The position numbers and the translations under genes were made by a program. Source: Tenrec ecaudatus (lineage: Eukaryota > Chordata > Mammalia > Afrosoricida > Tenrecidae). Taken from it: a stretch of 64,000 bases of DNA. The stretch spans positions 101,924,805 through 101,988,804 of the forward strand of contig NC_134541.1 of NCBI RefSeq assembly GCF_050624435.1, given 5' to 3'. Below, one piece after another: positions 11,891-22,569 of this stretch (the first letter of the stretch is position 1; every line of letters starts with the position of its first letter). The notes under the pieces were generated by a model. It ran no database searches. It was not told where the DNA came from and saw only the letters and a program-made list of their open reading frames with translations.

Positions 11891-12029
11891 AAATGTCTAG
11901 AAAATAATGATGGCAACATATGTATAAATGTGCTTGATACAATTGATGTATGGATTGTTACAAGAGCTGTAAGAGCCCTCAATAAAATGTTGTTGTTGTT
12001 TTTTTAAAGACAAATATTTAAAAAAGTAA

Positions 12030-12425
12030 AAAGTGCTTCAAGTCCTCTCCCTTAGGGAGCCAGGTTGTGTCATCTGTACAGGGCAGGTTCTTCGTGAACC
12101 TTCTCCAGTCCTGATGCTGTATGATCTTCCTGATAGCCCAGCTGCTCTGACGATTTGCTCAGCATGCAGTTGAAGCAGTAAGTTAAAGGATGCAATGCTT
12201 ACACACACCTTTCCTCGTAGCCCAGGGTGCTTTCAATATAATTTTCCAACATTCAATTGATCGGCATCATTCCTTCTTCAGTCTTTCTTTAACATTCCTT
12301 GGATGAGATAAAATGATTGAGGCCATGAAAAAAATACTGATGAGGACCATTTTCTTGAAGCTACTTTATATGTAATCCGTTTGTCCTTGCTGTAATCTTG
12401 AGAAACATTTTAAAGTCTATCCTTG
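12030..12425 (-). mobile_element. RTE LINE copy A, 5'-ward segment
   Basis: After the L1 the RTE resumes with aagtgcttcaagtcctctc, ggttgtgtcatctgtac and a gatttgctcagcatgcag block. This is the antisense of RTE reverse-transcriptase sequence (compare gtatgctgagcaaatcatca in plus copy C near 23,010). It fades out near 12,425. Confidence 0.72.
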
Positions 12426-13179
12426 GTGATATCCTCTGCCATGATCTACTCTTGAAGGACAGATCGACTTTATCCAGTGACTTCCCTCTAAGGGTTATGA
12501 ACATGTGTTAGTTACGGTTGCCATGCCGGTTAGAAGCGTTCCCTGCTGCCACGAAACTCCTTGAGAGTAGGATTCCCTCCTGGGGAGCAGACATCACTTT
12601 GTAGAGATGGAGGAAGCCATCGTGTTGGTCGGATTGCTCAAGAACTATACCACGCCTTTCCCATTTACCATAGGCTTCACTGATCCCTACCATCTCCATT
12701 TTCTGGCTTCGTGAAAAGACTAATGGAATAATCTGGAATAATCAAACCCTGCCCTGCAAAACCTTATCAGAAGTCTTCCTTTTAGTCTTTATAAATCTGA
12801 GGCCTAAAGCCTTTAGTCCCATAAACCTACTCCTCAGGAAATAATTACTGAAAGACAATTGTCCTCCCTGTGTTGCTTACACTGACCCTAACATTATATA
12901 AAATTTACTAAAATCGTTTCCATTTTTAATGTAATACTGAAAAATCTGTCTTTTAGGTTAAAAAAGCCTTTGAATGATGATCCAACCATAAACAATGCAC
13001 CCCTCCTTCCACAATTGAGGGACAGGAGAAAAGTGGTCACCAAGCAGAGTGCGTTACTGAGTTGAGTGTTGAAGGTCAAAGGCATAGATCTGAACTGAAC
13101 AGATAAAACTGTGTCCCCTATGATGCAGGCTGGACCTGATCTGGTTTCCAAAATTTTCTGTATTTTTGGTTTTATTGTT
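12426..13179. other. No gene seen; unclassified sequence
   Basis: I see no recognisable coding exon, RNA gene or repeat family. Short ORFs on both strands lack domain features. Confidence 0.45.
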
Positions 13180-13505
13180 TTGTTTGGGTTTTTTTGGTAT
13201 GTGGTAGGGGGTATATCAGAGGAGTTAGGTCATTGGGGGCCACCCTCTTGAAGTTGTGTTATATGGTTTTTCATTCACGGTATATGAAACCCAGGGTTGA
13301 TAAATCTATAGAGATAGCAAGTAGAATAATGGATTGGGGGAGGGGGACAGGGAACAGTGGTGGTGGCAAGGAGGGGGAGTGTAGGCGTAGAAAAGGAATG
13401 TTTGGAAACTGATTGTGGTAGCAAATGTATAGTTCTGCTGGGCTTGATTGAACTATTGAGTGATTAATGTATTAATTCACAATTGATAATAATAAACTTA
13501 AAAAA
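13180..13505 (+). mobile_element. Probable old LINE 3' end
   Basis: G-rich plus-strand sequence (gggggagggggacaggg) is followed by an A/T-rich end with tgataataataaactt, the layout of an old L1 3' UTR and tail. No target-site duplication was found and the family is not certain. Confidence 0.35.
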
Positions 13506-13945
13506 TCATAAACATTGCAGACTTACCTAACCTAGCTTCTGGAGAACACATAACGTTGGAAAAGACAACAGCTAGAGGGCTTGTCAGACCATACTTAATT
13601 CTCCTTGTTAAGCCTCGTTCACCAAAACTTGAGGGAGTTAAATCTTGGATCCACTTATCGCAACTCCACTCTCTGGGGCCATCAACCCTCTGGAGACAGA
13701 AAAGTAACATTCCAACACCCTTGTAGCAGAAACAGAGGCTAAAAGAGGCACATGGCTGATCCCAAGCTCACATAGCAAGGCTTTACACAACTTCCACATC
13801 TTCTCAGACTTTGCTTCATAATTGTAACTATGTTTATGTCCATTGACTTATTACCTATTTATAGTGTTTTCCTGTCCTAAAATCTTATTTTTACCCATGC
13901 AAATAACCGAAGAAGCTGACTTTATTATAGCTATTATTTTTATTT
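13506..13945. other. No gene seen; unclassified sequence
   Basis: I see nothing here that supports a gene or a named repeat. Confidence 0.4.
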
Positions 13946-14145
13946 TTAAATCATTTGATTGGGGGCATTTACAGCTCTTACAATAATCCATACATCAATT
14001 GTATCAAGCACATTTGAACATGTGCTGCCATCATCATTTTCTAAATATTTTCTTTCTGTTTGAGCCCTTGGTATTAGCTCTACTTTTTCCCACCTTCCCT
14101 ATTATCTCTCATTTCTTCAGCATTTCTTTCCCCTTCAAAATGAAC
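13946..14145 (-). mobile_element. Short 5'-truncated L1 3' end
   Basis: On the minus strand this is the terminal ~200 bp of the local L1 family (plus-strand reading ttacagctcttacaataatc, catcatcattttctaaatat, gagcccttggtattagctc). It is more diverged than most copies and the AATAAA has decayed. Confidence 0.75.
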
Positions 14146-14439
14146 CATGTTCTGACCTATCCATTGTACTAGTTTATTTCCTATGAACTATTCCACAACA
14201 GTGACTATAGCTGTTATTTTCATGTGATTTAGCTTGTTGAATTATTTTTGGATGGTTTCTTACATTTTGAAACTGTTCTAAATTTTACTTTGCTATTTAC
14301 AATAGTTTTCCTTAAAGTCTGGAAAGAGAATGCCTTTGTTAGATAAGCTCAATCTAGTTACTGCCAAGTATTCGCTGGAATGTCCCTATCAACAATTTAA
14401 ACACCAAAATTCAGGTCCATTAAGAAAAATTCATGGATG

Positions 14440-14622
14440 TAGAGTCTATTTTGACACATAGAAACCCTACAGGAAACATTAGAGCTGCCTCTGTGGATTT
14501 CCAAGACTGTAAATCTACGGGAGAAGAAAACCTCCTCTTTCTCCTGAGGAATGGATGGGGGGTTGAGCTACTGACTAGTTAGCACCCCAAAGTGTAATTC
14601 ACGATACCACCAGGGCTTCCTA
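14440..14622 (-). repeat. AfroSINE
   Basis: Minus-strand unit. The tail part (tttgacacatagaaacccta) is on the left, the middle block includes ccaagactgtaaatctacgg, and the head (gataccaccagggcttcc) is on the right. Moderately diverged. Confidence 0.8.
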
Positions 14623-15064
14623 CATTGAATTGCACTTCCCCTATGGTGAATTATAGTTTTATACCCATTGCTATTGTTAACCTCAACATCACCTTTCCTG
14701 GAGCCACGTGTGTTAGACGGTGGCCTCCTGGGGGATTGTTAGCCAACCTCCAGCACAGGCCTTAATTAAACTCAACTCATAACATCCAACAACTAAGTCC
14801 ACAGAACACTCATGATCTTGTATCACCAGATGACGAGGTATTTGTACGTACTGATTTAGCTATTCAGTCCTACATAGATAATGACCTAGATATTATGAAG
14901 TTTTACCAAGTAAAGCAAACATATTGTCTAAGTACATAGAAAATGACCCCCACCACCCCATTTGTACTAAACTCGGGAACTGTCTGTCTCAGGTTGAGTT
15001 AACTGGAACAGCAAAGTCAGTGGCGCTTGTATATTCATGCATGTTGTTGTGAGGTGCTAGAGAG
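14623..15064. other. No gene seen; unclassified sequence
   Basis: No coding or RNA feature is supported. Parts may be older SINE debris (tctgactcacagcgaccgta at the right edge belongs to an RTE or SINE tail). Confidence 0.4.
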
Positions 15065-15975
15065 CCCATTCTGACTCACAGCGACCGTATGTACAACAGA
15101 ACAAAATACTGCCTGATCCTGTGACATCTTCGAAATCGTTCTTACGTTTGAGTCCATCGAGGAAGCCCTATGTCAATCCATCTTGTTTGGCGAAGGCCTT
15201 CCTCTTTTTCATTGCCCTTCTATCTTTACCAAGCATGAAGACCTTCTCCAGGGACCGGTCTCTTCTGACAACATGTCCAAAGCACGTGAGACAAAGTCTC
15301 ACTGCTATTGCCTCTATAAGGAGTATTCTGACTGGACTGCCTTTGAGGCAGTTTTGTCTGTTCTTTTAGCAGTCTGGGTCTTTTCAGTCTTCTTCACCAG
15401 CACTTCACTCAAATGCATCACTTCTTCGGTCTTCCTCATTCAATGTCCAACTTTCCCAAGCATATGAGGCAATTGGAAACACCATGGCTCGAGTCAGGCA
15501 CACCTTCGTCCTCAAAGTAACATCTCTGCTTTTCACCACTTTAGAGAGGTCTCATGCTACACATTTACCTAACGCAACGTGTCATTGATCTACTGGCTGC
15601 TACTTCCACGATGGGTTATGGATCCTAGCAACACGAAACCCTTGACGACGTCGATCTTTTCTCTGTTTATCATGATGTAATCCATACCGAAAGCTGCAAT
15701 CCTGGTCTTCATCAAAAAGAGGTGTACGTCCTCCTCCTCTTCAGCCAGCAAGGTGGTGTCCCCTGAACATCACAGGCTGTTGGTAAGCCTTTCTCCAGTC
15801 CCGATGGCACACCCTACTTCCTGTGGCCCAGCTTCTCTGATGGCTTTCAAGTGTGTTGAGAACACGCCCCTCTGATGCATACTTTTCCTGATGCTAGACC
15901 ATGTTCCGTGTGCACAACTGCGTCTCGATCCATGTGCAGGGTCCACCTGAGCACCACAGAGTGTCCAGGGATTCC
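15065..15975 (-). mobile_element. RTE/BovB-type LINE, copy B, 3' segment
   Basis: Its left end has the tail shared with AfroSINEs (cattctgactcacagcgacc). It then follows RTE order on the minus strand: ctttaccaagcatgaagacc, acatgtccaaagcacgtgag, ccaagcatatgaggcaattg and tttatcatgatgtaatccat. L1s interrupt it after about 15,975, and it resumes at 17,633 and 19,838. Stops and frameshifts are frequent, so it is inactive. Confidence 0.78.
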
Positions 15976-16045
15976 CATTCTTTTAAAAAAAATCATTTTA
16001 TTGGGGGCTCTTACAGCTCATATACCATTCCATACTTCAATTGTA
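15976..16045 (-). mobile_element. L1 3' end remnant, interrupted by a later insertion
   Basis: The L1 terminal block (cattttattgggggctctta) is cut at tcaattgta (16,037-16,045) by a composite insertion. It resumes at 17,597 for about 35 bp (to about 17,632), ending at the RTE border. Confidence 0.7.
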
Positions 16046-17466
16046 TTTTTTTTTCTTTTCTTTATTTTTTATATTAGGGGCTCATACAACTCTTATCACA
16101 ATCCATACATATACATACATCAATTGTATAAAGCACATCCCTACACTCTTTGCCCTAATCATTTTCAAAGCATTTGCTCTCCACTTAAGCCCTTTGCATC
16201 AGGTTCTCTTTTTTCCCCTCCCTCCCCCTTTTCCCTCCCCCATGAACCCTTGATAATTTACAAATTATTATTTTGTCATATCTTACACTGTCTGACGTCT
16301 CCCTTCACCCCCTTTTCTGTTGTCTGTCCCTCAGGGAGGAGTTCACATGGAGATCCTTATAATCGGTTCCCCCTTTCCAACCCATTCACCCTCTACTCTC
16401 CCAGTATCTCCCCTCACACCTCTGGTCCTGAAGGTCTCATCCACCCTGGATTCCCTGTGCCTCCAGCTCCTATATGCACCAGTGTACAACCTTTGCTCTA
16501 TCCAGACTTGCAAGGTAGAATTCGGATCATGGTGGGGGGGGGGGAGGAAGCATTTAGGAACTGGAGGAAAGCTGTATTCTTCATCGGTGCTACGTCGCAC
16601 CCTGACTGACTCATCTCCTCCCCTAGAATCCTCTGTGAGGGGATCTCCAGTGGCCGACAAATGGGCTTTGGGTTTCCACTCTGCACTTCCCCCTTTATTC
16701 ACTATGGTAAGGTTTTTTTGTTCTGATGATGCCTTATACCTGATCCCTTTGACACCTCGTGATCACACAGGCTGGTGTGCTTCTTCCATGTGGGCTTTGT
16801 TGCTTCTGAGCTACATGGCCGCTTGTTTATCCCCAGACACTATCTCTTTTGATAACCAGGCATCATCAGCTTTCTTCACCACATTTACTTGTTCACCCGC
16901 TTTGGCTTCAGCAGTTGTGTCGGGAGGGTGAGCATCATAGAGTTCCAATTTAATAGAAGAAAGTATTCTTGCATTGAGGGAGTGCTTGAGTAGAGGCCCA
17001 AGGTCCTTCCACCACCTTAATACTAAACCTATAAATATAGACACATAGATCTATTTCCCCATCCATATGTATATGTATATGTGTATATATATATAGATGT
17101 ATATATATATATATATACATACATACATGTCTTTGTCTAGAACTCTATAAATGCCCTTTTGCCTCCTAGTTCTTTCCTCTATTTCCCTTGACTTTCCTCC
17201 TGCCCCACTATCATGCTCCATCCCCACCTGGGTTATAGCTATACCTCTTCTTTACGTTACCTTACCCTTGATCATTCCCCACCAGGCCTGCCACTCCCCC
17301 TTCACCAACAATTTGGATCCCATGTTGTTCCCTTGTCCCTGGGTTAGTTAACACCACTTCCTTATCCCCCACCTCCCCCTAACCCAAGTCCCCTGGAACT
17401 GTCCGTCCCGTTGTTTTTCCTCCAGATAGTTCATCCAGCCTGTCTTATATAGACAGACCTGTGGAG
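16046..17466 (-). mobile_element. 5'-truncated L1 (3' UTR)
   Basis: Minus-strand L1 3' UTR. On the plus strand it begins with a poly-T/T-rich tail, then attaggggctcatacaactc. It runs in order through the 3' UTR up to the segment near gacagacctgtggag. An alternating TA/CATA microsatellite lies at about 17,064-17,128. The duplication tcaattgta (16,037-16,045 / 17,597-17,605) brackets this copy together with the short copy at 17,467-17,596. Confidence 0.82.
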
Positions 17467-17596
17467 ATTTTTAAAAAACATTAGGGATTCATACAACTCT
17501 TATCACAATCCATACATACATCAGTTGTGTAAAGCACATCTGTACATTCTTTGTCATCATCATTTTCAAAGCATTTGCTCTCCATTTCTCCATGCA
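17467..17596 (-). mobile_element. Very short 5'-truncated L1 3' end
   Basis: About 130 bp of the L1 terminal block (cattagggattcatacaact, then catcattttcaaagcatttg) sits directly beside the larger copy. The larger L1 probably inserted at or near the A-rich tail of this one. Confidence 0.7.
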
Positions 17597-17632
17597 TCAA
17601 TTGTATCAAGCATATTAGTCCACATGTTCCCA

Positions 17633-18190
17633 TTTTTCTTAAGGCTATCCATGGTTTGCCACAGTCCACACAGTATGCCTTAACATAGCAAAACCCAAGT
17701 AAACGTCTTTCTAGCATCCTCTACTTTCAGCAAAGAGCTAGCTGACACCAGCAATGGTATATTTTTTCCACGTCCTTTTCTGAATCTAGCCTGATCCTCT
17801 GGCAGCTGGCGCCCATTGTCGGAAGATCTTCCACAAACTGTGACTTTCATATGATAATCTCCATATTTTTCTCTAATTTTAGCATTCTGTTGGGTTGCCT
17901 TTCTTTGGCTTGAAATTTTTCTTTAGTTTTTTTTCAGCTTAAGAACATCTGAACACGTTACATCTTCCCTTTTGGTCTTCTAATTCTGTCTTTGAACATT
18001 TCATTATACTTTGTCTTCTCAAGTTTCCCTTTGCAATTTTCTGTTCAGTTTTTTACTTATTTCTGCCATGTGTTGTAGCTACTCTACGAGTAAGAGCAAA
18101 TTTCAGTCTCTTTTGATACCCACTGGTATCTTTTCTTTCTTTCATGCCCCTTTAACGACCTTGTGCTTTCTTCCTGTAAGAAACACACAC
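17633..18190 (-). mobile_element. RTE LINE copy B, middle segment
   Basis: Antisense RTE reverse-transcriptase sequence resumes with ggctatccatggtttgccac. The equivalent sense reading is in copy C at about 22,844. The RTE-like order continues to about 18,190, where an old L1 interrupts it. Confidence 0.7.
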
Positions 18191-19386
18191 GATTGTCAAC
18201 AAAGACTCCAAATCCATGTCAGCTTTACTTCCCTCCTTTTTGACCACTCAGACCAATAGCCGGATCTCAGGGGTGAGGATGTGGAGAGTGCTGAGTAAGG
18301 CTGTGAGTCTGCATTCCCATTTGTGTGTTTCAAAGAAGGGTTCGCTATGTAGTTGCACAGCCCAGCACAACAAAGAAATCAATCATATCCTGCTAACCCC
18401 ACATAAAAGTCATTCTATTTCTCCCCCACCCCTCTATAATGTACTATCCCACCCCTCTCTCTGCTCTCACTCCGACCCCTGGCCTTCTTGTGGTCTTCAA
18501 AGTCTCATCTTTTGATGTGAAAACCACTTCTTTTCTTTGTTTTTCCTTATAACAAGAGTGTCATTGAATATTTATCGTTGTGAAGTTGACTAACTTGGGT
18601 AAGCATAATGTTCTCTCGTTTTATCCATGTCTTCAAATGTTTAAAAGTCAGGACTATTTTTCATTGATGTATCATATTCCATTGTATGTGAATATACCAG
18701 AGTTTTTTTTTAATCTGTTCCTCTACAATCAAAGTTTTTGCCTGTTTGTATCTTTTTGATATTACAGAAATTGCCGCAATAAGCATAAGTGTGCATATGT
18801 CTGTTCATGTTTTGGTCTTTATTTCGTTAGGGTGTATACTCAATGGAAGGATTGCAGGATCACCAGGTAATTGTATTTGCAGTGGTTGAAGAAGTGCCCA
18901 CTAATTTCCATAGTGGTCCTACAACTTTACAGTCCCATCACCAGTGGATGAGCGTTCCAATCTCTCCACGTCCTCTCCAGCATATATCATTTTCTATTTG
19001 TTTTTAATTTGCTAAAAGTGTCAACATGAGGTGGCATCTCATTGTTTTAATTTGTATTTTCTCTTATTGCTAATGAACTGAAACCTTTCTTCATATGATG
19101 TTGGCCACCTAACTGTCATCTTCAATAGTTTGTCTATTCATGTCTTGTACCCATTTTTTATTGAGTTATTTGCATTTTTCTTGTTAATCAAGATTCTGTA
19201 ATTTTCAGAAATTAGCCCTTTCTCTATCATTATTAAATATGTTTTCCACTGTGTTCTTTTTTAATTCTTTAATGGAATGTTTTGATGTGCGTAAATGTCT
19301 ATTTTAAGAAGGTACCACTCCTGTACTTTCTCTTCCATAGTGTGAATATTGTTCATTATGTTCGAATCTGTGCCTTGTGGTAAGGA
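18191..19386 (-). mobile_element. Old L1, ORF2 3' part, degenerate
   Basis: The reverse strand resembles the C-terminal ORF2 region of old mammalian L1s. The plus-strand reading shows tatcatattccattgtatgt (the antisense of the conserved HTMEYY-type region), a ggattgcaggatcaccaggt block and cagtcccatcaccagtggat. It is far more diverged than the 27-42 kb L1s, so it is an older family. No frame is open over a useful length. Confidence 0.72.
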
Positions 19387-19391
19387 CCTTC

Positions 19392-19832
19392 TGTAAGGAT
19401 TTTTGGGGCGCGAAACAGAATCAAAGATCCAATTGGCAAAGTTTAGAAGCAGGCTTCATTGAGAGGCTTGTGCAGATTCAGCAACTCAGGGGATTGAGCT
19501 ATTGAAACTGCGCCATGGGGAATTCAGGCAGTATTTTTATACCTCTGCTGGCAGGCACAGCTGGGAAGGATCAACGCTGGGGAGGATCTGCACACCCAGG
19601 GGCTTCAGCAGGGAAGAGGTCGTTAATCTTATCTATATGTCAGGGATGGGTAGAGTGGAGTGTGTTTATCTTCAGAAAACATTCTGGCTCTGGGACTAGC
19701 CGGTTCCAGGAATTTGGGGTTGAGCAGGGGAGGGGGGGTGTCGGTGGGAGGGAGGTCGATGAGAGGTGAATTCTACGAGCCAAGTTGAAGGCACCGGATT
19801 CAAAACAGAGTCCCTTTTGCCAAGACCAAGCA
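19392..19832 (-). mobile_element. Probable solo LTR at an old-L1/RTE junction
   Basis: The plus-strand reading starts TGTAAGG and ends AAGCA, so on the minus strand it runs TGCTTGG...CCTTACA, with TG...CA ends. It is flanked by ccttc at 19,387-19,391 and 19,833-19,837. On the minus strand a TATA-like box (ggtataaaaatac, near 19,535) is followed about 70 bp later by caatgaagcctgcttc, which resembles a decayed AATAAA and R region, and a U5-like stretch with tttcgcgcccc. Length is 441 bp. The 5-bp duplication is short, so the borders are probable, not certain. Confidence 0.62.
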
Positions 19833-19837
19833 CCTTC

Positions 19838-20305
19838 AGTTTATCACTATTTTTCCATTGGTCTTCATGTATGATGTTCTGGTTGTCACCCATAACTCAT
19901 CGGGCCTTTTGTCATTAGTGTTCAATGAATCAAGTCTCTTCTTGAAATGTTCTTGAAATTCAGGTGGGATGGACTCAAGGTCAAATTTGGCTCTTGTGGA
20001 CCTGTTTTAATTTTCTTCATCTTCGACCTGAACAACTGAGGGTCTGTGCCATGGTCAGCCCCTGGCACGGTTTTAGCTGCTGATATTGAGCTTCTCCATC
20101 ATCGCTTCGCATAGATGTAATCAATTTTATTTTTGTGTGTTCTGTCTGGAGAATTCCTTCTGTATTACTGAAAAAAGGTATTTGCTATGAAAAAAATCGT
20201 TGTTCTTATAAAATTCTGTTATGTGACCTCCAGCATCATTTCTATCACAAAAGCCATATTTCCCAACCACTGTTGCCTCTTCTTTGTTTCCAACTTTCAA
20301 ATTCC
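19838..20305 (-). mobile_element. RTE LINE copy B, 5'-ward segment
   Basis: The RTE-like order resumes after the LTR: cttcatgtatgatgttctgg, cttgaaatgttcttgaaatt, gggtctgtgccatggtcagc and atttgctatgaaaaaaatcg. This is antisense RTE endonuclease/linker coding sequence. The match stops near 20,305. Confidence 0.72.
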
Positions 20306-20947
20306 AATTGTAATAGGTAGGTTTATTGTACTAATCTGGCCAAAAGGAACATGTGGGATTAATAAGGTCACAGTTTGATTGGAAGACAAAGAGACAAATG
20401 GCTTGGCAAGCCCCACCTCCCTTCTATCTTACTCTTTGGTGATTGGACCAGTGTGTGGCTGATTTAGCCAGTTCTCTGCCTCAACTTGTGAACTACACTA
20501 CCTGTGAGACAGCCAACCTGTGGATTGTGTTGCTAGAGCTTGAGGTTCCTTTGAGACCTGCTTTGCCATGCTGCTGGTGTATATATCATTTGAACTTGAG
20601 GCTGTCAGATCCTGTCATGTTGCATTGCTTGAGTTTGATATCCTATCTGAGCCTGATTTTTTAAGCTCCTGAGTTGCTGCCTGTTGGTGACCCACCTTGC
20701 TGTTTGCTGCCTGTGGCTAGACTGCCTGCATTGCTCTAGGGAAGACTCAGCTGTCTGGTTTCTTGACCTTGGACCCAGAAGCCCTCATGAGTTGAAGAAC
20801 TTCTGATATATTAACTGTTCCACAGAAGTGAGTTGAACTGCCCCTTCTGTACTGTTGTTATAATTAATTAGCTGTTATATTTCTTGATGTTGTCTGTGTG
20901 TATAATTGATATACACAGCATGAAGGAATATAACAAACTAACAATAT
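20306..20947. other. Unclassified, possibly an interspersed repeat
   Basis: There is no open frame with a recognisable domain. The sequence has a repeat-like character, with many ctgcctg/tgctg words and an A/T-rich end with gtgtataattgatatacaca. It lies exactly between an RTE fragment and an LTR. I cannot name the family. Confidence 0.35.
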
Positions 20948-22483
20948 TGTCAGAGTACCCAGCCTTTAACAATATCAGGGTCCATAGGAGCAATTGTATG
21001 GCAAGAATATATAAAGATTATAGTCCAGTCATAGAGCAGCGGTTCTTGACCTTCCTAATGCCATGGCCCTTTAATACAGTTCCTCATGTTGTGGTGACCT
21101 TCCAATCATAAAGTTATTTTCATTGCTACTTCATAACTGTAATTTTGGTACCATTATTAATCAGGCAACCCCTATGAAAGGGTTGTTTGACTGCCAAAGG
21201 GGTTACGACCCACAGGTTGAAAACCGCTGCTATACAGAATAGGAGATATAGGAGAGAAGATACAATAAAGGAGTCACACATTTTATGCTAGCATGCTCAC
21301 CTATGGGATGGCCATGATCTCAGCAGCCAGGTCCACTTAGAGAGAGGGAAGAGGAGAGACCCTCTTTATTTTTGATCCAGGCCTATATATATTTAGAGGT
21401 ATGCAAGCCCCCTTGATTACAGGTAACCACATACGTCATAGGAAGGGATTGTGCCATAGGCACAGTGGGAGGGGACGATGTAGGGGTGTAAACGCAATAG
21501 GAAGAGGAGGGATTAGGGGGTACACATGTGACAAAAGGGGTGGATGCTAGATTCAAGATGGCAGCCTAGCCTTAGTTGTCCTTGAACTGGCTAGACTTAT
21601 TCTGAGCTCCCCTTCAGGAAAGCAATCCACTATCCTTAACAGCAGGGAGTGAGCTCCACCTATGGTGGGGCAGACAATAGGCTCTGATTGCACTATATGG
21701 CTAAATGACTTCAGAGAGAATACCTCTAAGCAGCAGAATTCACAATGTGCTGACAAACAGCATGACAACCTAGGGAGAAACCTTTTTGTATCCCACACAG
21801 TATAACTAACTAATGGACTAATGGTGGATATTCCTGCATAAGGAGACATTTATATCTAGGAAATGGCTCATACAGAAGCAGGCAAATCCAAGTCCACGAA
21901 GGCTGTAAGTCAGTGGGTCATATGTTAGACTCTCCTAATTCATGAAGTTGCACGGCTGACAAATTCAAAAGAAGGATGACCACAGGAATGTGGGTGAAGA
22001 GGTGAAATGAATCCAAGGTAGCAGCAGAGGTGAGTGAGTCCAAGGTTGGCAGGTCGCATGGCAACTCCCAGGTTCAGCAGGCAATATGGCAAGCTGTTGG
22101 CTCAAGTACCAGATACCAAAGACTGGTGAACCAGATGTAAAAAAGTAAAGCAAACTTTTCCATAATATCCAGTTTTATCGGAAACGGGCCACACACCTGA
22201 GGAAAATTCCTTTCAATTGCATCAGGGCTGTTGCCTGATGCATATTTTCATGACATCATATTTTCACGACCTACTGGTTGTTCAGAACAGATCCCATTAT
22301 GGAGTTGATTACATGTTAGGTCACATCCTGGGAGATTCTTAGAACTTAACTTTTAAAACCGAGAATCCTAACTCAGCCACGTTGACATACAAATCTATCT
22401 GCATATGGAATGGTTATCTACTTATAACAATTATTTAACAGAATGCTGGCGTGGGAATAAAAACATTCTCTTCCCACAGAAAA
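20948..22483 (-). mobile_element. LTR related to the 52,169 LTR, carrying a SPIN insertion
   Basis: On the minus strand, several blocks match the 722-bp LTR at 52,169-52,890 in the same order: tttgtcacatgt, then tcctat...tgtggttacctg, then aggtgagcatgc, then actataatctttat and tacaattgc. The SPIN element at 21,037-21,229 splits the last part. The minus-strand start TGTGGGAA near 22,483 matches the start of that LTR. The region is about twice as long, so an extra insertion (about 21,860-22,400) is likely. Terminal duplications were not found and the outer borders are tentative. Confidence 0.5.
21037..21229 (-). mobile_element. Non-autonomous SPIN-type hAT transposon
   Basis: This 193-bp element begins CAGCGGTTCTTGACC and ends with the near inverted copy GGTTGAAAACCGCTG. 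Inside, the tract ataaagttattttcattgct and the block gttacgacccacagg match, as I know the family, SPIN non-autonomous elements. Flanking octamers tcatagag (21,029-21,036) and ctatacag (21,230-21,237) agree at five of eight positions, as a decayed 8-bp hAT duplication would. No transposase remains. Known mammalian hosts of SPIN are few and include the tenrec. Strand is arbitrary for such a short internal deletion derivative. Confidence 0.85.
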
Positions 22484-22569
22484 CACCAGAAACCACATAA
22501 TCTGTGCTCCTTATAGGTATGTATTTTTACATGGGGGAATCAGATTGTCCTGCTTAAAAATTTTTTTAA

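Larger units (their letters stand above)
7166..12029 (+). mobile_element. Outer L1 in RTE copy A, 5'-truncated in ORF2, with two later L1 insertions
   Basis: The 12-bp duplication aaagtgcttcaa lies at 7,154-7,165 and 12,030-12,041. The element begins in the last ~120 codons of L1 ORF2 (the tract ctaccatatgacccagctag encodes YDPA; the ORF2 stop is near 7,508) and runs through a long 3' UTR. Its end at about 11,891-12,029 has AATAAA near 11,980. The 3' UTR is interrupted twice, by L1s at 8,421-8,571 and 9,787-11,890. Without these the outer copy is about 2.6 kb. The ORF2 remnant has frameshifts and stops and cannot be functional. Confidence 0.82.

Noticed and set aside
15875-16609. 244-codon plus-strand ORF
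   Set aside because: It crosses an RTE/L1 junction and runs antisense to the L1 3' UTR. No domain and no conserved start.
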